NCBI GenBank assembly: GCA_963730685.1
Contig: CAVSSP010000004.1
Span: 558,001 to 622,000, forward strand
Length of the DNA stretch: 64,000 nt
From: Bog-756 sp963730685
GTDB taxonomy: Bacteria; Actinomycetota; Acidimicrobiia; Acidimicrobiales; RAAP-2
Direction of reading: 5' to 3'
Made by a program: the position numbers and the translations under genes. The notes under the pieces were generated by a model, which worked only from the letters and a program-made list of their open reading frames with translations, made no database searches and was not told where the DNA came from. Numbering within the stretch: position 1 is the stretch's first letter; each line of letters begins with the position of its first letter. Below are positions 55,766-64,000 of the stretch, piece by piece.

Positions 55766-57088
55766 TCATGACGGGTAGTAATAGGGTTGATCGCATCGGT
55801 ATCCGTGTGTCGGCCCGTCCACGGGTGGGTCATCCAATCGTTGGAACGTTCCGTGCTCGATCTGGGCAAGTATGTAACAGTTCGTCGGCTTCTTGGCCGA
55901 TGGATTGCCGGTACCAACAAGGTAGCTACCGGAAAATGACGTGATGCTCCGAAGGGCCTTGAGCACGGACCCCCGGCTCGGATGAGCGCCTCCCTCGCGG
56001 AGGGCCTGGACGAATAGTTCCGCCGAAAGCCAGCCGGCCAGCGTGTAGTAGTCGGCTTTGAACCCGGGCGACGCCTTCTGGACCCAGGTGAGGAACGTGC
56101 TGACAGCCGGTATCTTGCCGGCATCCTCTCCGAGGAACAGTGAGGTGGGTTGTTCGAGATAGGCGCCGTCGATGGCTGCCGCTCCCCCCGAGTTGGGGAC
56201 CAGCTCTTCGCTATACGTCGACGTGCCAAGTACCACGACCGGATGGAAGTCCTGTTGATTCAGTGCCTCGATCACAGAGGAGGCGTAGTTCTCCGGCATC
56301 TGCTCGAGAAACAGGATCTTCACGCCAGCTTGTTTCATGCCAATTATGTTCTGGGTGAAGTCGGTTTGGCTGGTCGGAAACGTCGGATCGGCGATCACCT
56401 TGTATCCCAAATGGTTCATGGCCGCTTTCTCGCCGTTCCAAATGGTCTCCGCCGCCCCGTAGTCTGCAACGAGGGCACCCGTATGGAGGACATCACTTGG
56501 GTACTTCTTCTGGAAGTAGACGAGCGGACCCAGGTAGTACCCGCCAGCCGGAGGATTGGGGTTGAAGGTGTTCGGGAGTGCGTTAGCTGAGGCGCTGAGG
56601 GATTCTGCGATGTTGGGGACCCCGGGATTGGCCGCGAGGACGGTCGCGCCGAAACTGTCCTCAAGTGAGAAACTCCCCACCGTGGCAAAGTCCTTCTGTA
56701 CGGCGGCGTTTGTCAGTTGCCTGTTCAGCGCACCAGCGAATTCGTCGTTGGCGCTGTCGACGTTTATCCTCCGACCGTTGACTCCTCCCTGGGCGTTCTC
56801 GTAGTCCGCGTATGCCTGGGTTCCAACGACGGCACCTTCGAAAAGTCCGGCGGTGGTGGTCGATATATTCCCAATTGACGCCGACGAAGCCGTGATGCCC
56901 GTGTAGTCGTTGAATGCCGAAGCGGGAATCGGCGGCTCCGTATGGGTTTTGGCGAATGAAGACGTCCCGGAGGCAGGTGACGCAGTAGACGAACAAGCCG
57001 CCATCGTTATTGCCGCAATCGCAAGGACAAGGACTGTAGTAAAGGGCGAAGAGCGCTGCCGCGGCCCTACGTCGGCGATGGATTGCAA
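55766..57088 (-). CDS. ABC transporter substrate-binding lipoprotein (branched-chain amino acid type)
   Basis: About 440 residues from TTG 57088, chosen because AAGGGGG lies just before it; the longer reading from 57256 gives an Arg-rich start. The signal peptide TVLVLAIAAITMAAC ends in a lipobox. The mature part is a type I periplasmic binding protein of the LivK/HAAT kind: YADYENAQGGVNGRRINVDS, VGSFSLEDSFGATVLAANPG, FEGAVVGTQAYADYE and ADYYTLAGWLSAELFVQAL. It should capture an amide, amino acid or aromatic compound outside the cell. No permease or ATPase genes are in the window. Confidence 0.87.
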   Translation of the reverse strand: MQSIADVGPRQRSSPFTTVLVLAIAAITMAACSSTASPASGTSSFAKTHTEPPIPASAFNDYTGITASSASIGNISTTTAGLFEGAVVGTQAYADYENAQGGVNGRRINVDSANDEFAGALNRQLTNAAVQKDFATVGSFSLEDSFGATVLAANPGVPNIAESLSASANALPNTFNPNPPAGGYYLGPLVYFQKKYPSDVLHTGALVADYGAAETIWNGEKAAMNHLGYKVIADPTFPTSQTDFTQNIIGMKQAGVKILFLEQMPENYASSVIEALNQQDFHPVVVLGTSTYSEELVPNSGGAAAIDGAYLEQPTSLFLGEDAGKIPAVSTFLTWVQKASPGFKADYYTLAGWLSAELFVQALREGGAHPSRGSVLKALRSITSFSGSYLVGTGNPSAKKPTNCYILAQIEHGTFQRLDDPPVDGPTHGYRCDQPYYYPS

Positions 57089-57319
57089 GGATCCCCCTTG
57101 TCGTCTTCGTTTCCGCCAGTGAAAAGAGACGTCGGAACGCCTAATCCGACGTAATCGGTCCAATGGCCGACCTACAAATGCCCCGAGAGTCTCTCGGCGC
57201 AACAGCCCCGACCGCAGTGCTCCATCAAAGGTCGTGGCCTGGCTCGATAGAGGCACTAGGTGCCCGGACTGGCCGCGGGTCGAGCTTTTCCGCGTCCCCC
57301 GACTCTAGTGAACACACAT

Positions 57320-57339
57320 TCAGTGTAGTAAACTACTGA
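57320..57339. promoter_or_regulatory. Palindromic operator in the divergent catabolic promoter region
   Basis: GTAGT-AA-ACTAC (57325-57336) lies inside TCAGT...ACTGA (57320-57339), in the ~270-base space between the leftward lipoprotein operon and the rightward P450 operon. It lies ~23 bases before the leader ORF start. It is a good site for the TetR protein encoded at 58666. The remaining part (57089-57319) shows no clear promoter box. Confidence 0.55.
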
Positions 57340-57361
57340 TCAACAAACAAGGAGGCAACGC

Positions 57362-57448
57362 ATGGCAGCTGGGCGCCTGGTCGGCCGAGAACTCGGAGCG
57401 GACCTGGGGAGAATCAGCTCTGCTGCGAGGGCGGGGTTGGACAAGTGA
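57362..57448 (+). CDS. 28-residue leader ORF coupled to P450
   Basis: ATG 57362 follows an ideal ribosome site (AAGGAGG, 57349-57355). It encodes a 28-residue basic peptide, MAAGRLVGREL to ARAGLDK, and its stop overlaps the GTG of the P450 gene (GTGA). The P450 GTG has no ribosome site of its own, so this ORF probably delivers ribosomes by coupling. Alternatively it is the true P450 N-terminus split by a base error. Confidence 0.5.
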   Translation: MAAGRLVGRELGADLGRISSAARAGLDK

Positions 57449-58666
57449 CCGCAGAGATTCCAGGGACCTTGCTCCTCGATCCCGGAGTGATTGAAGATCC
57501 CTATCCCTTCTATAGCCGGCTCCAAATGCATGCCCCTGTGTGGAGAGTTCCAGACGGGGAGGTGTACGTCGTGAGTTCGTTTGCGCTGCTGGCCGAGGCC
57601 GTCGCTCGCGTCGAAGACTTCTCGTCGAATATGCGGGCCCTCCTCTACCGAGACGAGGAGGGGCTCCCGAGTCGCCTCTCATTCGGCGCCGCGGGTATCG
57701 ATGCGCTTGCCACCGCCGACCCTCCCGACCACAAGGTGCATAGAAACGTGGTCTTTTCGGAGCTCGTCGCAAAGCGGATGGCCGCTCTCGAACCCGAGAT
57801 CGCGGCCACCACCGATCGCTGCCTAGGACACGCCCTAGCGGGCGAGGCCCCTTGACTTCATGGATGAGGTTGGAAACGTCGTTCCGATCACACTCATCAG
57901 CCGACTCATCGGGTTTCCTGATAGCAACCTCTACATGCTTCTTCGCGCCGCGTTCGACTCGACCTCGATGTTGGGTGCGACTTTATCGCTCTCGAAGTTG
58001 AACGCACTGGCGGTCCGCATCGGCGAGATCGAGGCATGGATTGCCAATCACGTCGCCGCTGCCACTGGCCAGGCCGATGACGACATCCTTGGCGCCGTCG
58101 CTCTCGGTATCGATGATGGGGCATTCACTGTTCATGAGGCCACTGTGGTCCTACACACTCTGTTAAGTGCGGGAGGTGAATCCACAACGAGTCTGCTGGG
58201 TAATGCGGTTCGGGTGCTCGCCGAGGACTCCGCTCTACAGGACCATTTGCGAGAGCGTTCAGACCTCATTCCAGCGTTCGTCGAAGAGGCCCTTCGGCTC
58301 GAGTCCCCGTTCCGATTTCTGATGCGATCCGTGCCCGAGAGGACATCGCTTGGCGGCACCGAAATTCCAAGAGGTGCCAGCGTGCTCCTGTTGTGGGGGG
58401 CAGCCAACCGGGATCCGGCTGAGTTCGATGACCCCAACGAGGTCGAACTTGACCGACCCATGCTTCGCCGCCATGTCGCGTTCGGGCGCGGCATCCACTA
58501 CTGCGTCGGAGCGCCTCTGGCCCGTCTGGAGGCGCGAGTCGTTCTGAGCATGCTTCTTGAGCGAACCAGCAGCATCACGCTCGACACTGAGGATGCGCCC
58601 AGACGGGTCGAAAGTCTGATGGTCAGGCGCCACGAGCAGTTGCCTCTACGGGTCACACCGCGGTGA
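57445..58666 (+). CDS. Cytochrome P450 (one frameshift)
   Basis: About 406 residues after joining frames near 57852, where one extra base in a C/T run separates LGHALAGEAP from DFMDEVGNVVPITLISRL. The heme loop is FGRGIHYCVGAPLARLE, the E-x-x-R pair is in EEALRLESPF, and the I-helix oxygen-binding site is SAGGESTTSLLGN. The start LLLDPGVIEDPYPFY is typical of soluble bacterial class I P450s, which need ferredoxin and reductase; neither is encoded here. It hydroxylates or demethylates an organic substrate. It opens the operon that continues with TetR and the amidohydrolase. Confidence 0.92.
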
Positions 58667-59361
58667 TGCCCACAGGACTGGTTCCGAACGGCTCGCCTTC
58701 TACCATGGAAACCGTGACTGAATCTGACATACAACCTGACCGTCGAGCTGAGCGTCGGGCTTCCCGCAGAGCGGAGAGCCGGGCCGAGATACTTGACGCA
58801 GCCGAGAAGGTGTTCGGTGAGGATGGTATCCGGGATGGCTCGCTCCGCAAGATCGCGGAGCTCGCCGGGTTCTCCCCTGCGGCGATCTACCTTTTCTTCG
58901 CGAACAAGCAGGATCTCTTGTCCGAGACCTGCATTCGGAGGGCGGACGAGTGGGATACCGTCGTGCGAGAAGTCGCAGAGAGCGGTATGGATCATTTGGA
59001 CAAGGTCCATCAGGTCATCGACCTAGGAATTGACTTCTTCGCCGATCGCCCGCATTTTCGCCTTCTGTTGCGTCACATCCGCGGTGGACCGGCTGTCACT
59101 GGTCCGGTACTCGCCGAGTTCGCCGACAATGTGGATGCTCGCTATCTCGAAGTTGTCCTGCATATTGCCCGCATCGTTCGAGAGGGTCAGGCGGCTGACC
59201 AGATTCGACCGGGGAATGACCGGTCCATCGCTCATCTCTTCTTGGTGCTGCTCAACGAATTCGTCCTATTCGGTGTCAACTCTGATGAGTCGAACCTCGG
59301 CACACTGACTGCAGAGCAGTTCCATACGTTCATCGATGGAGCACTCCGCAATCCAACATGA
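58666..59361 (+). CDS. TetR-family repressor
   Basis: 231 residues from ATG 58666, which overlaps the P450 stop; an alternative ATG at 58705 would remove 13 residues. The helix-turn-helix is AEILDAAEKVFGEDGIRDGSLRKIAELAGFSPAAIYLFFANK (positions ~38-85). The ligand domain resembles the FadR/RutR-like actinobacterial repressors. It probably controls its own operon and the divergent lipoprotein operon through the palindrome at 57320-57339. Confidence 0.9.
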   Translation: MPTGLVPNGSPSTMETVTESDIQPDRRAERRASRRAESRAEILDAAEKVFGEDGIRDGSLRKIAELAGFSPAAIYLFFANKQDLLSETCIRRADEWDTVVREVAESGMDHLDKVHQVIDLGIDFFADRPHFRLLLRHIRGGPAVTGPVLAEFADNVDARYLEVVLHIARIVREGQAADQIRPGNDRSIAHLFLVLLNEFVLFGVNSDESNLGTLTAEQFHTFIDGALRNPT

Positions 59362-59455
59362 TGAGGTTCAAGCTTTTGGTTCCAAGAATCGAGAGGCGCC
59401 CAATGTTGACGGCGAAAGTACACGCACCCGGAGAAGGACTGACAAGTGAGTAGGT

Positions 59456-61126
59456 ATGGGCATGGATGGTGACACCGTCATTCGGGGTGGAACGCTGGTG
59501 GATGGGAGCGGTGCTCCCGGGCGTCGGGCGGACGTAGCGGTGCGCAACGGGAAGATCGTTGCCATCGACGAGAACCTGTCTGGCGCCACCGAACTTGACG
59601 CCTTCGGCCAGGTGGTGGCCCCGGGTTTCATCGATATCCACACCCACTACGACGCACAAGTGTTCTGGGACCCATGGCTGAGCCCTTCTTCCTCTCACGG
59701 CGTCACCACAGTCGTTGCTGGCAACTGCGGATTCTCAATCGCCCCCAATCGGCCTGAGGGGGTCGAGATTCTGGTTCGCACCCTCCAACACGTTGAGGAC
59801 ATGAGCTTCGACACGTTAATGGCCGGAGTCCCTTGGGAAGAGTTCGAGTCCTTCCCCCAGTATCTGAACGCCGTCGAACGGCGGGGGGTCGCGCTCAACT
59901 ATGCCTGCTATGTCGGGCACACCGCGGTCCGGCTCTGCGTCATGGGTGCCGGTGCCTACGAACGGGCCGCAACCGAAACCGAGCGGGCCACCATGGTCCA
60001 CATCGTCGATGAGGCGCTCGAAGCTGGGGCCATCGGATTCGCGTCCAGCTGGTCTCCCACTCACAACGGCGATCACGGAAGGCCAGTGCCGTCTCGTGTG
60101 GCCGACTTCGGGGAGCTGGCCGCCCTCCTCGAGCCCCTGCGGAAGCGCGGCCGAGGGGTTGCCGCCTTGTTGCCCGGCGGCGTGATGGACAACTCCCAGA
60201 TGTTCGAGCTCCAACGGCACATCGGTCGTCCGTTTACCTGGACGGCCCTGCTCACCTTCACCGGATCCGACTACCACGAGCAGGTCATGGCTGAGCACGC
60301 AACGGCGCGGGCTTCCGGGGTAGAGGTGTGGCCGCAGGTGTCATGTCGGCCGCTGGTGTTCCAGATGAACCTGGCCGAGCCGTTTTCCCTCAACACCTTC
60401 CCCAATTTTGCTGCTCTCATGGGTTGTCCCGTCGATCAACGCATAGCCGCCTATCGCGACCCAGCGTGGCGGGCTACCACTCAGGAACAGATCACCTCAG
60501 CGACCTTCAGCCTCTTCAACCCAGCCTCGCTGTCGGTGGCGGAGTCGACGACGCGGCCAGACCTGGTCGGCCGCTCAGTCGTCGGGTTGGCAGAGGACCA
60601 GAATGTGACTCCTCTCGATGTCCTGCTCGACCTCTCGCTGGCCGACGATCTCACCTCTCGGTTTTGGTCAGTGCTGGCCAACGACAATCTGGAAGGTATC
60701 GCATACCTCCTGCCGAGGGACGATGTCCTCCTGGGCCTGGCCGACTCTGGCGCTCACGTCAGCCAGCTGTGCGACGCCTGCTTTGCCACGGATCTGTTGG
60801 GCAATTGGGTTCGAGACCGCCGAGTGATGAGCCTGGAGCTCGCCATACACAAACTCACCGCAGAACCAGCCCGTGTCTTTGGCTTGCATGACCGCGGTTT
60901 GGTGGCGGTCGGGATGGCCGCCGACCTGGTGGTATTCGATCCGGACACCGTGGCACCTGGCCCACTCCGCCGGGTGGTGGACTTCCCGGCCGCAGGCGAA
61001 CGACTGACGGCGGACGCTCCAGTGGGCATGACCCACACGCTGGTCAACGGAGTGCCAATCCGGCTCGACGGCCAGTCGGTTCACGAAGGCCTGAGGCGGT
61101 GGCCGGGCACTGTGCTTCGCGGCTAG
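59456..61126 (+). CDS. N-acyl-D-amino-acid deacylase-like amidohydrolase
   Basis: 556 residues of the amidohydrolase superfamily, D-aminoacylase branch. It has the N-terminal small beta domain (VIRGGTLVDGSGAPGRRADV), metal ligands in GFIDIHTHYDAQVFWDP (H-x-H), GNCGFSIAPNRPE, CYVGHTAVR (His), and the catalytic Asp near LGLADSGAHVSQL. The C-terminal part is VGMAADLVVFDPDTV. Such enzymes release an acyl group from N-acyl-D-amino acids or hydrolyse related cyclic amides; many actinobacterial members are uncharacterised. It lies ~95 bases after TetR. Confidence 0.88.
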   Translation: MGMDGDTVIRGGTLVDGSGAPGRRADVAVRNGKIVAIDENLSGATELDAFGQVVAPGFIDIHTHYDAQVFWDPWLSPSSSHGVTTVVAGNCGFSIAPNRPEGVEILVRTLQHVEDMSFDTLMAGVPWEEFESFPQYLNAVERRGVALNYACYVGHTAVRLCVMGAGAYERAATETERATMVHIVDEALEAGAIGFASSWSPTHNGDHGRPVPSRVADFGELAALLEPLRKRGRGVAALLPGGVMDNSQMFELQRHIGRPFTWTALLTFTGSDYHEQVMAEHATARASGVEVWPQVSCRPLVFQMNLAEPFSLNTFPNFAALMGCPVDQRIAAYRDPAWRATTQEQITSATFSLFNPASLSVAESTTRPDLVGRSVVGLAEDQNVTPLDVLLDLSLADDLTSRFWSVLANDNLEGIAYLLPRDDVLLGLADSGAHVSQLCDACFATDLLGNWVRDRRVMSLELAIHKLTAEPARVFGLHDRGLVAVGMAADLVVFDPDTVAPGPLRRVVDFPAAGERLTADAPVGMTHTLVNGVPIRLDGQSVHEGLRRWPGTVLRG

Positions 61127-61179
61127 CTGCAGCCAAAGGTGGCAGCGCCGTCCCAACTGGGAAAAGAGGAGAGAAGAGA

Positions 61180-62343
61180 ATGCCAAATCCGCTGGGTCCG
61201 CTCGGGCCAGCCGACGAACGGTTCGACCACCAGATCGCCGACACATTCGCCACAGTCGGGGTAAGTGATCCGTCGTGGACCGAAAAGGTGTGTGCCATGG
61301 TGGCGAAGCGTGATGGCAGTCTGCAGCTTGGCTTTGGCATGGGCAAGTTCACCAACCGCAATGTGTTGGACGGCTACGCGGGGCTGTCGAGAGGGGTCGA
61401 ACAGGTCACCGTGCGGGCCAGCCGTCGCCTCTTTCCCGAGCCCGACCTAACTTCAGTCGGCCCGATTCAGTATCAGGTACTTCAGCCCATGCAGAGCGTC
61501 CGCTTCGCGCTCGAGCCCAATCCGTGCCAGGCCCTCTCATTCGACTGGATATACGAGGCCGTGCTTCCCCCTGTCACCGAGGAGCGCACTCACATGAGAA
61601 CGCCTCTGGGTTATCGGATCAGTGCCGATCTGGTCCGCTATCACCAAATTGGCACGGCCTCTGGCTGGATCGAAATCGATGGAGAACGCCACGAGATCGC
61701 GCCTGACGAGTGGGTGTCGACGCGAGACCATTCGTGGGGCGTGCGCTATGACGTCGGGGCGCCACCAACCGACATGGACCCATTCGATCCCATTCCCGAG
61801 ATGGTGTTCTCCATGATTTGGTGCCCAATCCTCATGGTCGATCCCGACGGCACCCGATGGGGACTCTTCATGCACCTGGTCGACCTGAACGGCTTTGGGC
61901 ATGTTCAGCGAACGGTCACCGGGGCGATCGAGCATGTCGACGGTCGGATCGAGCGTATTGCCGATATCTGCCCTCACTTGAGCTACGACCCCTCCAACAG
62001 GCGGCTTCTCGGCGGTGCCGTGGAAGTGGTCATGGAGGACGGAGCCACGAGACATTTCGAGCTCGAAGTTCCCACGTCTACCGGATTCCATTTGGGCACT
62101 GGCCTCTATTTCGGGTGGCGCGGTCACCACTACGGTGAATGGCGAGGTGAGTTGCATGTGGACGGAGAGCGTTTGGACGATTGCAGCGAACCCAATTTGG
62201 CCCGCGAGCTCCACCAGATCCGTGACACCTTCGTACACGTGCGCGATCTGGATACCGGAGCGGAGGGTTGGGGAAACTGCCAGCCCACCGTCTCAGGCGC
62301 TCACCCCCATCTCGGGCTCACCGACGAGGCTTCGTTCTGGTGA
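61180..62343 (+). CDS. DUF7064/7065-like protein
   Basis: 387 residues from ATG 61180, behind AAGAGGAGAGAAG. It is beta-rich, with FGMGKFTNRNVLDGYAGLSR, VLQPMQSVRFALEPNPCQAL, WVSTRDHSWGVRYDVGAPP and TGFHLGTGLYFGWRGHHYGE. The R-D-x-S-W-G-V-R motif is shared with 27028-28135. The fold is probably lipocalin- or HpaB-like, but the function is unknown; similar genes sit beside phosphotransferase and amidohydrolase genes in mycobacterial catabolic islands, as I recall. Here it lies between those two types. Confidence 0.7.
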   Translation: MPNPLGPLGPADERFDHQIADTFATVGVSDPSWTEKVCAMVAKRDGSLQLGFGMGKFTNRNVLDGYAGLSRGVEQVTVRASRRLFPEPDLTSVGPIQYQVLQPMQSVRFALEPNPCQALSFDWIYEAVLPPVTEERTHMRTPLGYRISADLVRYHQIGTASGWIEIDGERHEIAPDEWVSTRDHSWGVRYDVGAPPTDMDPFDPIPEMVFSMIWCPILMVDPDGTRWGLFMHLVDLNGFGHVQRTVTGAIEHVDGRIERIADICPHLSYDPSNRRLLGGAVEVVMEDGATRHFELEVPTSTGFHLGTGLYFGWRGHHYGEWRGELHVDGERLDDCSEPNLARELHQIRDTFVHVRDLDTGAEGWGNCQPTVSGAHPHLGLTDEASFW

Positions 62344-62539
62344 TCGCCGTCCGGATAACTCTTGAATCCATCTGCAAGGAGTCGCCAGTACGTCGGATTC
62401 AACCGACCGACAAGATATCGATGACATCCGCTTGTGCCGCCGCCGGAGCCTTTGTTTCGGGCAGCGGAAGCCACCTCTGGCGATTCACGACTGGATTCTT
62501 GGCGACGCGGGCCCCGTCGGCGGCGGGAGGAGATGGAAG

Positions 62540-63718
62540 ATGAATCCGGAGTTACCGTCAGAAGCCGGGCGGGAACTCGACCATCCGGTCGAGATGACTT
62601 CCGATCGAATCACCAGATCAACTCGTGATTCTCGTGAGACTGCTGACCGATTTGGGAAATGGCTTGTTGAGACGCTGCCGCCCGGCAGCAACCCGGTCAT
62701 CACTGAGGTCTTGCGCCCCGAAAGCACGGGCATGTCGTCGGAGACCCTTCTTGTTTCGACTTCCTGGACTGATAATGACGTTCCTGACATCCACAGGCTG
62801 GTCGTACGAATCGAACCTCCCAGCGACGCTCGGCCAGTGTTCACTAGCTATGACTTGGGAAGACAGTTCAAGGTGATGCGGTTGGTACGGGACCACACTG
62901 CGGTCCCCGTGCCCGACACTTACTGGTACGAACCTGATCCGGAAGTGCTCGGAGGCCAGTTCTTTGTCATGGACAGAGTCGACGGTCTGGTCCCGCCCGA
63001 CATCCTGCCCTACACCTTCGGCGATAACTGGGTGTTTGACGCAAATGCTGCTCAGCGCATCACATTACAAGGCTCTGTGATTCGATCTATGGCGGGAATC
63101 CACGCGCTCACTCCTGACGAATTCGACCTCAGTTTCCTTCAGCGCGATGCGCCAGGGAGTACCGCACTCGAGCGGAGTCTGGGGCATTGGCGTGCCTATC
63201 ACGACTCTGTCGTTGGCGCCGCACCCTCACCCCTATTGGCGGAGTGCTTCGACTGGCTCGTGGACAATATGCCCACCGACTCGAGCGGTGACGCCCTTTC
63301 CTGGGGGGATGGACGCATCGGCAATATGATGTTCCGGAACCACGAGGTAGTGGCAGTTCTCGACTGGGAGATGGCTGAGATTGCGCCACCAGAAGTCGAC
63401 TTGGGTTGGCTCTGCTACCTCCATCTTTTCTTTCAAGACCTGGCCGTGCAGCTCGGCGCACCAGGGCTTCCGGATATGCTCAGACCGTCCGACGTCCGTC
63501 AGGCATACAGCACGGAATCCGGCCGAAGCCTCGGCGATCTCCGCTGGCACATGACCTACGCCGCAGCTCGACACGCTCTCAATATGAGGCGTGTCGCCGA
63601 ACGAGCCATCTTCTTCGGGGAAGCATCACAACCCGACGATATCGATGACCTGATTATGCACCGAGCCACGTTGAGGGGAATGCTCGATGGTACCTATTGG
63701 TCTGGCATCGTAACCTGA
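62540..63718 (+). CDS. Aminoglycoside-phosphotransferase-fold (ACAD10-like) protein
   Basis: 392 residues from ATG 62540 behind GGGAGGAG. The kinase-like fold has the substrate lobe FKVMRLVRDHTAVPVPDTYWYE, FFVMDRVDGLVPPDILPY, the catalytic loop LSWGDGRIGNMMFRNH (Trp in place of the usual His before G-D) and the metal Asp in VAVLDWEMAEIAPPEVDLGW. This Trp-type loop is common in the ACAD10-like group, which is thought to phosphorylate hydroxyacyl-CoA intermediates. It could activate a hydroxylated product of the P450 or Rieske enzyme. Confidence 0.87.
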   Translation: MNPELPSEAGRELDHPVEMTSDRITRSTRDSRETADRFGKWLVETLPPGSNPVITEVLRPESTGMSSETLLVSTSWTDNDVPDIHRLVVRIEPPSDARPVFTSYDLGRQFKVMRLVRDHTAVPVPDTYWYEPDPEVLGGQFFVMDRVDGLVPPDILPYTFGDNWVFDANAAQRITLQGSVIRSMAGIHALTPDEFDLSFLQRDAPGSTALERSLGHWRAYHDSVVGAAPSPLLAECFDWLVDNMPTDSSGDALSWGDGRIGNMMFRNHEVVAVLDWEMAEIAPPEVDLGWLCYLHLFFQDLAVQLGAPGLPDMLRPSDVRQAYSTESGRSLGDLRWHMTYAAARHALNMRRVAERAIFFGEASQPDDIDDLIMHRATLRGMLDGTYWSGIVT

Positions 63719-63741
63719 CGACTCGGAAAGTGGGAAACCTC

Positions 63742-64000
63742 ATGGAGCAGCCGGTCATCATCGAAGCAGCGATCAACGGGGTCACGTCGAAGGAGCAAAA
63801 CCCACAGGTGCCGCGGCTGTCCGGTGAGATTGCAGAGGACGCGCTCAAGTGCTTCGGAGCCGGGGCCGCTATTGTCCACAATCACGTAGACATCGTGATG
63901 GTGGACGGCGCGACTGCCGCGGCGCACTATTTGGAATGCTGGCGCCCGGTGTGGAAGGTCATCCCCGATGCTCTTCTCTATCCGAGCGTGAACGCCGGGC
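63742..64000 (+). CDS. BKACE (3-keto-5-aminohexanoate cleavage) family protein, N-terminal part
   Basis: 86 codons from ATG 63742 to the window edge, with no stop. The opening VIIEAAINGVTSKEQNPQVP, the helix SGEIAEDALKCFGAGAAIV and the metal-binding HNHVD match the DUF849/BKACE family. These zinc enzymes cleave beta-keto acids with acetyl-CoA to give acetoacetate and a CoA thioester. It lies 23 bases after the phosphotransferase gene and is clearly in the same operon, implying a beta-keto acid late in the pathway. Confidence 0.85.
   Translation, partial: MEQPVIIEAAINGVTSKEQNPQVPRLSGEIAEDALKCFGAGAAIVHNHVDIVMVDGATAAAHYLECWRPVWKVIPDALLYPSVNAG

Noticed and set aside
34222..64000. attR of the tRNA-Val element
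   Set aside because: No second copy of the tRNA 3' end was seen downstream by eye; it may lie outside the window or have been missed.

Overview
The window is GC-rich DNA from a free-living actinobacterium. The class Acidimicrobiia is my best guess, by inference only. Supporting signs are two DUF385 deazaflavin (F420)-type proteins, an F420-type luciferase-like enzyme, a mycofactocin-type SDR, a SARP/BTAD regulator, an LCP-family C-terminus, promoters that sit directly on start codons (leaderless transcripts), and a tRNA without an encoded CCA. Genes are densely packed, with many 4-bp stop/start overlaps.

Layout. 0-34 kb looks like chromosomal backbone: the tail of an LCP protein; an ABC exporter/ribbon-helix-helix/SPFH operon; an ECF sigma factor; an ArsR-type regulator with a small membrane protein; a secreted protein facing a large SARP regulator; a TetR/DUF385 operon with a clear double operator; two acyltransferase-3/SGNH proteins; a SpoIIE phosphatase; and a lipid-modification locus (FAD oxidoreductase, DUF1365, cyclopropane-fatty-acid synthase) divergent from an SRPBCC-SDR fusion. 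34.2-38.8 kb begins with tRNA-Val(UAC), followed at once by a tyrosine integrase and an excisionase-like protein. This is the edge of an integrated element. Behind it lies about 1.7 kb of gene-free DNA carrying at least ten exact copies of an 11-bp motif, AACGTCACCCT, partly spaced at 21-22 bp and pointing in opposite directions on the two sides. An IS110-type element follows.

38.8-43 kb holds a pirin, DHA2 exporter and YceI set divergent from an XRE/MmyB-type regulator. 44-64 kb is a catabolic region: mycofactocin-type SDR, aldehyde dehydrogenase, then an operon SDR - double CMD-fold protein - SDR - 3-hydroxyisobutyrate-dehydrogenase-like enzyme - formate dehydrogenase - glutathione-independent formaldehyde dehydrogenase. 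Facing it is a minus-strand operon (substrate-binding lipoprotein, amine-dehydrogenase-like enzyme, Rieske oxygenase). Divergent from that is a plus-strand operon (leader ORF, P450, TetR, D-aminoacylase-like amidohydrolase, a DUF7064/7065-like protein, an APH-fold phosphotransferase, a BKACE enzyme). Together these read as oxygenase attack on an unknown, possibly methylated or methoxylated and N-acylated substrate, with the C1 unit oxidised to CO2 by the formaldehyde and formate dehydrogenases. The substrate cannot be named from sequence.

An important caveat: at least ten genes carry one or more frameshifts, mostly beside short G/C runs. Conserved residues continue in the other frame on both sides of each shift. 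This looks more like uncorrected sequencing indels than gene decay, so those entries are given as whole genes with the shift noted.
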